From the NCBI GenBank assembly GCA_030068075.1, contig CM057836.1, positions 69,043,788 through 69,107,787 of the forward strand: a DNA stretch of 64,000 bases. Direction: 5' to 3'. The position numbers and the translations under genes are program-made. Within the stretch, counting starts at the first letter, position 1, and every line of letters starts with the position of its first letter. Below the pieces are notes generated by a model, which saw nothing but the letters and a program-made list of their open reading frames with translations, ran no database searches and was not told the DNA's origin. This DNA comes from Paguma larvata (taxonomy: Eukaryota; Chordata; Mammalia; Carnivora; Viverridae). This document shows, one piece after another, positions 54,946-64,000 of the stretch.

Positions 54946-55690
54946 TAAGTTAATTAGTGTATTGTTAATCCATAGAGAAGACACAGCCATAAGCAGTCTC
55001 ATAACTATAGATACGATCACTATAATAGTGAGCATTATGTGGCAGGGATCACACCTAAAGTACATCTCCCCCCCACCCTCCTTTGATTAACAGTGTTTGC
55101 TAAGTGATCTGTTTTTCCCAATTACCTGTTCATTTAGATGTTCATTTAGGGCATTCATTAGAAGTAAACTGTAGATGCAGGGATAAAGTAAGTGGAGTTG
55201 TCACCTAGGTCCCAGGAAAGCGAGTAAGAAGGAGAACTTGAGAGGACAGCAGTGTCCTTAGCATCTGTACGGTGACTCTCCAGGAAATGAGACCTTGAGA
55301 GGAGGGAATGACAGTGCCAGGTGTGGATTGGTACTGCCTATCTTGTACATTACCGGTGAGACTGACACATACACCCTAAATAAGCAACGCTGAAATGAAT
55401 CCTATTCTAGTATAAAGGGAATCAGCCCAAGCATAGCAGCATTTCTGAGAGGAGCTAGCTGGATGAGAGAAACAGATCCCATTTAACTGAGGGTACACTC
55501 AGAGGATTTCAGGACATGAAAACTAATGTTATTCAGTTAAGTGGATAGTTAATGTTATTCAGTTAAGAGAGGCTGCCCTCTTTGAGCTCTCCCCAGAACT
55601 ATTCTTTGTGGTGTAATATGAAGAGCAAAAATAATCCCTTATTAGTTGTAATAATTACATGCAATCACCACATTGTGGAAACTTGGATAT
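54946..55690. other. unique DNA with a short direct repeat
   Basis: TAATGTTATTCAGTTAAG occurs at 55524-55541 and 55550-55567 (26 bp period). No other feature is recognised. Confidence 0.5.
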
Positions 55691-55784
55691 TTCCAAAGTT
55701 TTTCACACATGTCATATTTGATCCCTACAACATCCCTGTGAAATAGAGAAGTTATTATGATTCTCATGTACAAATTATTGTATT
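55690..55784 (-). mobile_element. possible MIR SINE fragment
   Basis: TTTTTCACACATGTCATATTTGATCCCTACAACATCCCTGTGAAATAGAGAAG, read in parts, resembles the complement of the MIR core (TCATTTAATCCTCACAACAACCCTATGAGG). Cut off by the TA-rich repeat. Confidence 0.55.
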
Positions 55785-55826
55785 TACATACATATGTATA
55801 TATGTTTATATATACATATGTATGTA
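55785..55826. repeat. perfect 19 bp inverted repeat, 4 nt loop
   Basis: Left arm 55785-55803 (TACATACATATGTATATAT) and right arm 55808-55826 are exact reverse complements, with loop GTTT. It lies in a TA-rich simple-repeat run that goes on to about 55860. Confidence 0.95.
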
Positions 55827-55860
55827 TATTATATACTTACATGTATAACATATATATTCT

Positions 55861-57420
55861 TAAGTACTATCGAGAACACAGAAACCAGTCCAAGATCATG
55901 CATATTGCTTAAAATCCAGTTTGCAACTTGATTCTGAACTAGCATTTATTTTCCATTATTAATCAGCATACTAAAAATTAAACTGAAACAGTTCAAAAGT
56001 ACACCATTCCAAATGCGTATTATTATAAACCAAAATAGGCACCACACGGAATGAAGTAGTCAGATATGGATGCTTGGAGGTCCATTTTAACTATAGTGGG
56101 AAAAGATTGGATCTTCTCAGTGTATGAGCAAAATAACATTGTAATCTCTGAGCCAGAAAATATTTACTTTCAATCACTGCTTGCTAGAAACACTCATAAA
56201 AGTGCTGCTCAGACATTCACTTGTTTAGGGGAGCTGAGTTTAGAACCTTGCATCTATTCAACTCATGGATAAAAAAAAAAAGAAAACAAAAACAAACAAA
56301 ACCAGAAAATTAACTTTCAGTTAACTAAGTCATCATCATTTCCAACCACATCCCTATTTCTTGCTGTTCCATACTCCAAGCACTGTGTTGGATAAAAGTT
56401 CTCATATATTCCCAAGTTAAAGCTCTATCAAGAGGACATTGGTTATGGTACTACCCAGTAGGAAAGAAATGTTTTGTATAACAAGCCACCTATGGCTCTT
56501 TCTACACTTTTGATTTTGAACTTCCAGTTCTAGGGCCATCGTGTAAATGAGACTACCCCGATCAATGAATACATGTCTTGATTATACCTGGAGAAACAAC
56601 CAGCATTATTAATATATGGACACTTCCATCTATTTATTTTCAAGATATAATAAGAGATAATTTGACAAAACTCTACTGGTGGTTGTGTGATAGAGACAAA
56701 AATAAATATCTCATTAGCACTTATGTTGTGAAAACAATAATTAATAAGAGAGACCTTGGAAGTTGGGAGAATTTTCATCAGTGAATTAATGAGAAGAGGG
56801 ACAAAGAGTTCATTGAGTTGGTTTTGTAGTCAAAATAGTCTGCAATGTTCTAAGTTGAGGCAAGAAAAGACTCAATAATTTATATTTCTTTCTGCCCCCC
56901 AAAATTTAGTTATGCATTTTGTGTAGAAACAAGAGACATGATGTTTACGTCTTTAAACAAACAAGTTAAGAAAAACTTTGCAACAAGCAAATAAAGAACT
57001 TCTAGGGATTACTCCACTTCAAAATAACTGCAATTATATCAACATTTGAATTTTTAAAACCAGGTTTTTAAAAATTGAACACTCGCATTTATTTTGTTCT
57101 CCTTGTCACTTAATGAGCCGCCGTATCAAGTGGTGACATAGCTGTGCCTGTGTGTCTCCTCTTACGTGTGTGTTTTTGTCATGACAGTTTTGGTGGTTAC
57201 TTATCTCAAATCCAATAATCTCCTGTGCCACCTTTTAACTTATCTTCAATGTATTTCATTAGGTATGTGTATAGACTATATCACCTCCTTTAAAGAACAG
57301 AATGGTTTCGGTTAGGTGGATGGGTGGTGAATGGATAAATGGAAGTCGTCTGAGATAGGATAAGACATAATCACAGTCTACTGGGGTCAATATAATCTCA
57401 TAGTTTTGCCTTTACTTAGC
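55861..57420. other. unique AT-rich DNA, no feature recognised
   Basis: An A/CAAA run lies at 56269-56305. No interspersed repeat or exon is recognised. Confidence 0.5.
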
Positions 57421-57424
57421 ACTA

Positions 57425-57520
57425 TAATTGTGGTTAAACAAAAACTATTAATTTTTTAGCTTCTATTTCTTGATATGTAAAGGGAAGGGTTTAGACTAAG
57501 GGTCACTAAGGTCTGGCCCA
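57425..57520 (+). mobile_element. possible MIR SINE 3' fragment
   Basis: TTTAGCTTCTATTTCTTGATATGTAAAGGGAAGGGTTTAGACTAAGGGTCACTAAGGTC, read in parts, resembles the MIR end (CATCTGTAAAATGAGGGGG...GACTAGATGATC). Confidence 0.45.
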
Positions 57521-57660
57521 GTGCAGGAAGATGTATGACTGCTTGACTACAACATGGTTCTATCCCCTAACATGTTAAATGCCAACGATGAAAGCTTGAA
57601 GTTTGGAGACATGTCAGTTGAAACAATCCATCATTGGCATTTTACAATTATAAAAAATCT

Positions 57661-57872
57661 GGGGCGCCTGTGTGGTCGGTTGAGTGGCCAACTTCAGCTC
57701 AGGTCATGATCTTATGGTCTGTGAGTTCGAGCCCTGCATCGGGCTCTGTGCTGATGGCTCAGAGCCTGGAACCTGCTTCGGATTCTGTGTCTGCCTCTCT
57801 CTCTGCCCTTCCCCTGCTCACGCTCTCTCTGTCTCTAAAAAATAAATAAACATTAAAAAAAATTTTTTTAAT
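57661..57872 (+). mobile_element. CAN-SINE (SINEC_Fc), near consensus with head deletion
   Basis: GGGGCGCCTGTGTGGTCGGTTGAG lacks about 6 bp of the GGCTCAG part of the A-box region; the rest, from GTTCGAGCCCTGCATCGGGC through CTCAGAGCCTGGAACC to AATAAATAAACATT, is close to consensus. The flanks are A/T runs. Confidence 0.96.
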
Positions 57873-59384
57873 CTGTTTGAGCATCATTACCGGTAAAGAT
57901 TTTCAGTTCAACATATGTGACAAATCAGTCCATTCAGTCACAATGGTTGGAGTAGAGATCCATATGGACTTACCTAGAAGCCTAAATTTGTGTTGTAAAC
58001 ATCTGTCAATATTCATTTAATTTGAAAATGGCCAAACTCATTTCAGAATTTTGAACTCATGTCCAAAAGCAAATCAATGGAGAGGGAACACAGTTGGTTA
58101 CATACATATTCTAATTGCTTTTTTAGCATCTCCACCCCACTACCAGCAGTCTTTGAAGGTCTTATACCTCCAAATTCTAGTTAATGAGAAACCAGGAGAA
58201 TAGATTATTATAATACCTATTTAATAGTGCAAGAGATATACTATCTTTATAAAAACATAAATTTCAAGTTTTCCGACACCAGGTTTCTTCTTTGCAGATT
58301 TACTACTTTGCTAAAATATGATGTTCTTTTTTGACTAAGCAGAAATTCTCATTCTTTTCTTTCTTCCATATTTCCTTTAAATTCACTATTTTGTGGCATT
58401 CTTTCCACATTCCTATCTTGCCTTTTGAGTTTTCCTGTTCAGACGCCCAGTATCAAATGCATATAAAAATGCATGTTAAAATGAGTAATATATTGTGATC
58501 TCTTTACCAAGGTGGGTTTTTTTTCTATCCAATCCGCTTTTACTGTTTTGGAACCATTGCATACATTTTAAATAGTCAAGAAAATTTTGAAGAAAATTGA
58601 ATGGCTTTCAAGTCTGTCTTTCCCCCCAAGCAGACAGATGATTTATGGTCCCTTTTTGTAATAACCTAAGGCATCAATTGGGAAAAAAAATTAAAGAAAT
58701 ATGAAAGCTGGCTGTTTTCAGAAATATTTCAGCTTTCACCTAAAAATTCATGAATGCCAATGTTCAAACATTCAAATTGGGTAAATGAGTGTACAAGTAG
58801 GTATTTTTTTTTTGAGCATCCACTTAACTATAGTGCTCAGAATAATAGCACCTCCACCTGCATTCTGCATAAGCATGTTGTTAGTGAATATTTAATGAAG
58901 TAATAGTTATGGAAGCACTGCTACATTTCAAGAAAACTAAGCCATTTGAATTGAATTGATTGTTATTTGTATCTGTGAGTGATTTGTTCCTGTGCTTTAG
59001 AAGAGAGTAAGCACAATAAGTTATTTGCAGGTGGGAATTATAGTTTATACCTTGCTAGGTAGTGACCATATTTTGTGCCCATCAGAAAATGCTATGTATA
59101 CATGAGGTCTACATAATGTGTTTTCTTTTTGTTGGTGACTAATCGATCATCATTTTTTTGTTGTTGTTGTTATTCATGTGCTGGAGCTAAAATCCATGCT
59201 TCCCATGTTAGATCTCAGTTCATTGCTTCTATTTTTATTAGATTAGTTATCCATGGAATTGACATCTTTATGTGGCATCTACTACTCAAAGAAATAATTG
59301 ACAAATAAGAACCAAAAGCTTGACTGAGATCATGGAAACTACCATAAAATCTATGCGGAGACTCTAAACTCATTTTGCACTTTT
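57873..59384. other. unique AT-rich DNA, no feature recognised
   Basis: No recognised repeats except short T and TTG runs (58807-58815, 59158-59170). No exon signal. Confidence 0.5.
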
Positions 59385-59397
59385 AATAGGATTGTTG

Positions 59398-59656
59398 ATT
59401 TTTTTTTAAATTTTTTTAATGTGTGTGTGTGTGTGTGTGTTTTCTTTTTGTTTTTGTTTTGTTTTTTGAGACAGAGAGTGAGAGACAGAGTATAAGGATG
59501 GGAGGGGCAGAGAGAGAGGGAGACACAGAATCTGCAACAGGCTTCAGGCTCTGAGCTGTCAGCACAGAGCCAGACATGGGGCTTGAACCCACAAATCATG
59601 AGATCGCGGCCTGAGCCGAAGTCGAATGCTTAACCAACTGAGCCAGCCAGGCACCC
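59398..59656 (-). mobile_element. CAN-SINE, antisense, with (TG)n in its tail
   Basis: GAATCTGCAACAGGCTTCAGGCTCTGAGCTGTCAG body, head complement ACTGAGCCAGCCAGGCACCC. Target duplication AATAGGATTGTTG (59385-59397) / AATAGGATTGTCG (59657-59669) places the T-run, the (TG)n (59419-59440) and the TTTTTGTTTTTG within the insertion. Confidence 0.96.
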
Positions 59657-59669
59657 AATAGGATTGTCG

Positions 59670-60518
59670 GTCACCTAAAATTGCCAGTTTGATGTGTTTT
59701 TATTGGTTTGATTTGGTCAAATTGACTCATGTTTTGGAAATTGTATATATGTATTACAACTGGGTTATTTTTATGCAGTTTTCCTCTTGGAAAATATTGT
59801 CACTTCTCCCACCCCCTAGAAATGTCTTGTCTTATAAATTATTAGTGCAATGCATTGGACCTTGGCTTGGGCAATCTGTAATAGTAAGTTTGAATTCCGA
59901 CTTTTTTTTTTCTCCCATGAAAATGTGCCTAGCAATAAGTCTTTTCTGGAGAAACTATCAGATTCAATCCTGAAATCCAGACGTGAATGCTCTCTTGCCT
60001 CCAGAACAGCTTCATGTAGACAAAAGTATCAGCAAGAACAAGTGTCCACCAATTAGCAAAACATGTCTTATATCAGCTAGGTCCACACTCAACCCTGTCT
60101 GTTGTCTCAATTCAGTTTAAATGGCAGTCACAGCAGTGAAAGATTCAGGTAAATAATGGTATACAAGTGAGCACCATTCCTTGAGATACTTTTCAGTGTT
60201 GTATTTGGATATATAGCTAGCTAGCTAAACTCTCGTTGTTTAGAAATAAAGTTTCAATCACAATTTTAGAGTAAATCATGAATTTCTTTGCAGACATCAA
60301 ATTCATAGTGGACCTAGTTTTGCATAGTGGAATTTGTTCTTTTGTCTTGATAGATTTTTCTTGTAGGGGTTCTCATCAGAATTTATCTGTCTTCAGTAAA
60401 GCTGTTATCATGAGAAATAAAGTCTAGAGATGCTGTTCTTAGTAGAGATGTAACATTACAGACTAAGTTTGTCCTCTCATCATATCTTTTTACCACACAG
60501 ATATGCATTTGTGCTGTA
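59670..60518. other. unique DNA, no feature recognised
   Basis: A TAGC run at 60217-60229. Otherwise nothing is recognised. Confidence 0.5.
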
Positions 60519-60535
60519 TTTTAAAAAGTAATAGT

Positions 60536-60718
60536 GGGGGGCCTGGGTGGCTCAGTTAGCTAAGTGTCCAGCTCTTGATTTTGACTCAGGTCATGATCTC
60601 ATGGTTGATGGGATCGAGTCCCATGTCGGGCTATGCTCACAGTACAGAGCCTGCTTGGGATTCTCTCTCTTCCCCTCTCTCTGCCCCTTCCTCACTTGCA
60701 CTCTAAATAGTAAGCTTT
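60536..60718 (+). mobile_element. CAN-SINE, older subtype, short tail
   Basis: GGGGGGCCTGGGTGGCTCAG head, CAGCTCTTGATTTTGACTCAGG, B-box-like GGATCGAGTCCC, ACAGTACAGAGCCTGCTTGGG body, CTAAATAGTAAGC in place of the A-rich tail. Imperfect duplication TTTTAAAAAGTAATAG / TTTTAAAAAAATGATAG. Confidence 0.94.
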
Positions 60719-60734
60719 TTAAAAAAATGATAGC

Positions 60735-62155
60735 AAGTGAATATGCAGCACATTCCACCATTAAAGGGTGTGGGGGAGGATGCCTGTAAGTAAGAAAAAA
60801 AGAACAAAAATATACAAGTTTCTCTACTTTCTAACCCAGGAAATAACCCTGACTGTTAAAGAAGTTAAATAAGTTGGTATAACTTCTTACTATACACATC
60901 CTTTCTCCCACTCATCCTGATTACATTTTTGTCTCCTATATCATGTTTGTGTTTTTCCATAGAGCATGACGAGTTAAGTTTCAGTGCTTTTATTTCTTGA
61001 ATTCTGTTCACATCATTTTTTTCCCTAAAGGTAAGGAGACCTAGATATTTTTAGCAGACATTTTGAACAAGTACGGCTGCTTGCTGCGTGAATGTACAGG
61101 TCACTCTGAATTAGGGAAGACCAACATGGCACTTTGACCTGTGAGTGGTTAAATGCACAGTTAGGGACATTTATCTAAATGGACATTTATGTAAAGCTAA
61201 TGCTTTTGCTTGATTACAGTCTGTCTCTTTCAGCAGGCTGTCTCTTTTCTGGAAAAGGTTATAAACATCAGGGAAAGTATACTAAAGAATAGAATTGATT
61301 AATGTGATATATTTGAGTTTCTTTCTACCACTCTCTCAACAGCATGTCATAGAGAGACAGCTCCAAACACACTGAATTAAATTTAAATTACACAGCTTTG
61401 GCTAGAAGATTGTTCAGTTAATTCAGCCTCCGAAATGAAATTTGATTTTTTCCCTACACTGGAGCCACTTCCGGATTTTTTCATAAAGTGATGATTTCTG
61501 CCAAGTCATCTATTGATTTGAGATCTTTTATTCAGAAGACTATTGCTGGTTTTCCATTTCTGAGAGAAAAAAAAAACATGGAAAACAAGGATGTATATTC
61601 ATTATACCAGGAAAAGTACATTAAAAATTAAAATATAGTTTTACCATAGGGTCATATTTGTACAGTGATTTTTTTTACCATCGGAGGGCTATAAGAGGCA
61701 CTATTTATTTTATGACATTTTTTGTTATTTTAGGTACTATGTTTTGTGAAAGATAACACTGAGAACATTCTCACACTTTCTGTTTACTGTGGAATTGTTC
61801 CAGAAGAATGTAGAAAATAGGTCAACTTTTTAAAGAAAATTTAACTTCGGTGCCCTAAATAATTTAGTCTGTCCACTTAGTCACGCATTTTTAGTCCGTG
61901 AATTTATTTTGAGAGGCAGACTTCGTTATTTATATTTGATGTTTGATTTCTGATTCAGAATGTAAAACTAGGCAGTGAAACATGGAAGCTTAGTTCAACA
62001 AAGTACCAGTATAGCTACTGTATTTGATATAACTACTTAACATGAGAGCTGAAAAGTTGAAAATAATTCACACATACCACATCCGGCTTAAAGTCTAAAA
62101 TTATATTATTTAAAAATATAGTGCCAGAAAAGATTAAATCGGTGCTGCATTTATT
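60735..62155. other. repeat-poor DNA, candidate regulatory
   Basis: No recognised interspersed repeat. 61060-61560 holds AGGTCACTCTG, TTTGACCTGTG (nuclear-receptor-like half sites) and GTGGTTAAATG (RUNX-like); inference from motif shape only. No exon is supported. Confidence 0.45.
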
Positions 62156-62157
62156 GA

Positions 62158-62312
62158 AATAATAACAATAATGTTGATAGTATCACAGCTTTTATAAGCA
62201 TTTTCGATGTGGCCCTGTTTTTGTGACTAATCCTTACAACAATAGACACTATTGTGCTTTCCATTTTTTTCACATGCGAAAAATTAAGGCACAGAGAAAA
62301 TGTTACACTTGT
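62158..62312 (-). mobile_element. MIR SINE (antisense)
   Basis: AATCCTTACAACAATAGACACTATTGTGC, CATTTTTTTCACATGCGAAAAATTAAGGCACAGAGAAAATG, read in parts, follow the complement of the MIR core. Confidence 0.78.
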
Positions 62313-62315
62313 AAA

Positions 62316-62577
62316 GCAGGGTTTCCCTACCTCTGCACCACTGACCTGGTGGCTCATAAAGCTCTTTGTTGTGGAAGGGCTGCCATGCACATTTTTGGAT
62401 CTTTAGTAGCTGCCCTGGTCTCTGCTCATCAGATTCCATAGTAGCAGACTGACCCCCTGCCCAGTTGTGACAGCTGAAAATGTGTCTAGGCATGGCCAAA
62501 TGCCCACCCTCCCGCCTCAGGTAAAGGAGGCGAGAGGGGGCAATATCACTGCTGGGGCACAAAGCACTGGGTTAAAG
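62316..62577 (-). mobile_element. MER5-type hAT MITE (antisense), next to MIR
   Basis: CAGGGTTTCCCTACCTCTGC, CTCTTTGTTGTGGAAGGGCTG, TTTAGTAGCTGCCCTGG, CCCTGCCCAGTTGTGACAGC, GTGTCTAGGCATGGCCAAATGCC, GGGGGCAATATCACTGC and the end AAAGCACTGGG follow the complement of MER5A nearly end to end. Confidence 0.85.
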
Positions 62578-62579
62578 AG

Positions 62580-63690
62580 TCTATCCTCACCCTCCGCTTC
62601 CCCCTGTCAGGAACAGAAGAGCAACCCTATACTGATTTCATCAATATGGCTAAAATTCCTCAAGGGAAATGAAACATTCTCTTGTAACCTTGAAAGTAGC
62701 TTGAAAGAGTATCTACTATGGTTGAGAAAAAAAGTAGCTTTCCACTTGAAGTTGGCACTAAAAAAAAAAGGCAGATAATCTGCTCTGGGATGAACTGGAA
62801 CAATTGACCTGCACGGCCTCATAATCCAATAACTTGCTATTATCAAGTCAGCTTGGATGTTATCCTGCAAAATGTGCTCATGCCAAGAGGAGGCGGGGTT
62901 CTGTCTTTTAAAGCTCACTTTAATGAAAGTACCTTCGTGACCATCACACCAACTGCTGGTGGTTATCACTGACGTGGACAGTTCCAGCTCCAGGAAAACT
63001 GATATTTTCAACTGTCTCTTTTAAAATAGCAGCAGCAAAATAAATGAATCCAGTCTCCCAATGGTCTCTCAGGGGAATTAAGAACAAAATAACATGAAAC
63101 CATCTCAAAATGCTGTTTAAATACTTGTGTTTATGTAAAATTACCTCTTGAAGTGTTAGCATCTGAACAAATTGTTTGTTTTTCAGTAGAGCCCCTGCAT
63201 TTGGAAGAATTTTAGGCTGAGTTTTTGTCACAAAAGTGTATCATCCTTTATCTTCATTTTTCAAAACGATGCAGTTTTCCTGACACTTATTTATTTATAC
63301 TTTAATCTCTGACTACATTAAGTGCCCCCTTAATCAAAGTAAGTCATTCCATAGTTCTTTTTTTTTTTCTTTAATGTAGGATCTATATATATTGTTGTAA
63401 TTCCATTTTTAAGTAAGGATTTGGTCAGGGTTGATGTTCTGAGTATTGTCTAGACAATTATAATCCTCTTAATCCTTAGCCAAAGTAATGAGATATTTTC
63501 TGTCTTATACGTTGAATTCTTTAGTTTAGCATTAGCCAAATCTGATGCAAACCTTCACAGTTTCCATGCAATATCTATTCTGAGTTTACTGCTGCTTGTA
63601 AGTGGCAGTAAAGAACAACCTTTGGTGCTTGTAAATGTGTTGATGATGTGACGAACTGCTAGGATTTAAATACTCTGCTTTTTATTACAG
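62580..63690. other. repeat-poor DNA, candidate conserved block
   Basis: No repeat is recognised. Two overlapping antisense frames (62607-63011, 134 codons; 62944-63231, 95 codons) cover it but have no known domain or matching splice sites. 62780-63240 is relatively complex sequence of conserved-non-coding appearance. Confidence 0.45.
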
Positions 63691-63710
63691 CGATGGTTAT
63701 CTTTTTCGCT
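63691..63710 (+). other. candidate 20 nt microexon
   Basis: CTCTGCTTTTTATTACAG directly precedes this 20-base segment (CGATGGTTATCTTTTTCGCT), which is followed at once by GTAAGTGCAA, close to an ideal donor. Both splice signals are strong by eye. Its length is not a multiple of three. Unproven. Confidence 0.2.
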
Positions 63711-64000
63711 GTAAGTGCAATGAAGCAACTAGAATGTCATGGAGAAAACTGTCACCTCTATCCTCTTGCCATAAAATATCATCCTCCTACACGCTTCTCA
63801 TTTATTATGAAACCTTAGTAATGAAAAGGACAATGGTAAAATGATATCTGCTACCTGAATATGGCAAAAAATAAGAATCAAGTGTGAAATCTCCCCACCC
63901 CCAATCCCTTAAATGGATGATATTTGCTTCCCTTTAATGCATCAGTGAAATATATCCTCTACTTAATCTGTGTTTCCTAATAATGACAAGCTATAGCTCA
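63711..64000. other. unique DNA to window edge
   Basis: Non-repetitive. No feature is recognised. Confidence 0.5.

Overview
This window looks like mammalian nuclear DNA from a carnivore of the cat lineage. The main evidence is 24 dispersed copies (13 on +, 11 on -) of a roughly 200 bp tRNA-derived SINE. Each has a GGGGCGCCTGGGTGGCTCAG-type head, a Pol III B-box-like GTTCGAGCC segment, a CT-rich region and an (A/AAATAAA)n tail. This is the CAN-SINE family of carnivores, and the form carrying GACAGCTCAGAGCCTGGAGC matches the felid SINEC_Fc type as I know it. The rest is AT-rich, CpG-poor sequence with fossil repeats shared by all mammals: L2, MIR, MaLR LTRs, hAT MITEs and old L1 3' ends.

No protein-coding gene, rRNA, true tRNA gene, CRISPR array or prokaryotic feature could be supported. 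The longest open frames (134-157 codons) are chance frames, or run into SINEs, and show no recognised domain. The window is best read as intergenic or deep intronic DNA, possibly part of a gene desert.

Layout. 1-33 kb is repeat-rich: L2 copies near 4.5-6 kb, a MaLR-type LTR at 9.4-9.9 kb, a run of three MIRs at 10.0-10.6 kb, a hAT MITE split by a SINE at 12.6-13.0 kb, an antisense MLT1 LTR at 15.3-15.8 kb, L2 copies at 16-20 kb, a fossil DNA transposon broken by three SINEs at 22.0-23.15 kb, and L1/L2/MIR/MER5 pieces at 24-33 kb. From 33.37 to 38.03 kb there is a plateau in which I recognise no interspersed repeat. It holds TAAT-rich blocks and a CpG-enriched, promoter-like patch (34.03-34.30 kb), and is the best candidate here for conserved cis-regulatory DNA. 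38-60.7 kb again holds L1, SINE, MIR and LTR fragments separated by unique DNA, with several microsatellites. 60.7-64 kb is a second repeat-poor stretch, broken mainly by a MIR and a MER5-type element, and carries a possible microexon at 63691-63710.

Nothing here amounts to a demonstrable new biological system. The most useful observations are the two repeat-poor blocks, the microexon candidate, a perfect CLEAR-type palindrome, a perfect 19 bp hairpin, and several nested insertions with readable target-site duplications that give relative ages. All repeat names come from memory of consensus sequences, without database comparison; edges are accurate to about 5-30 bp unless a duplication is described.
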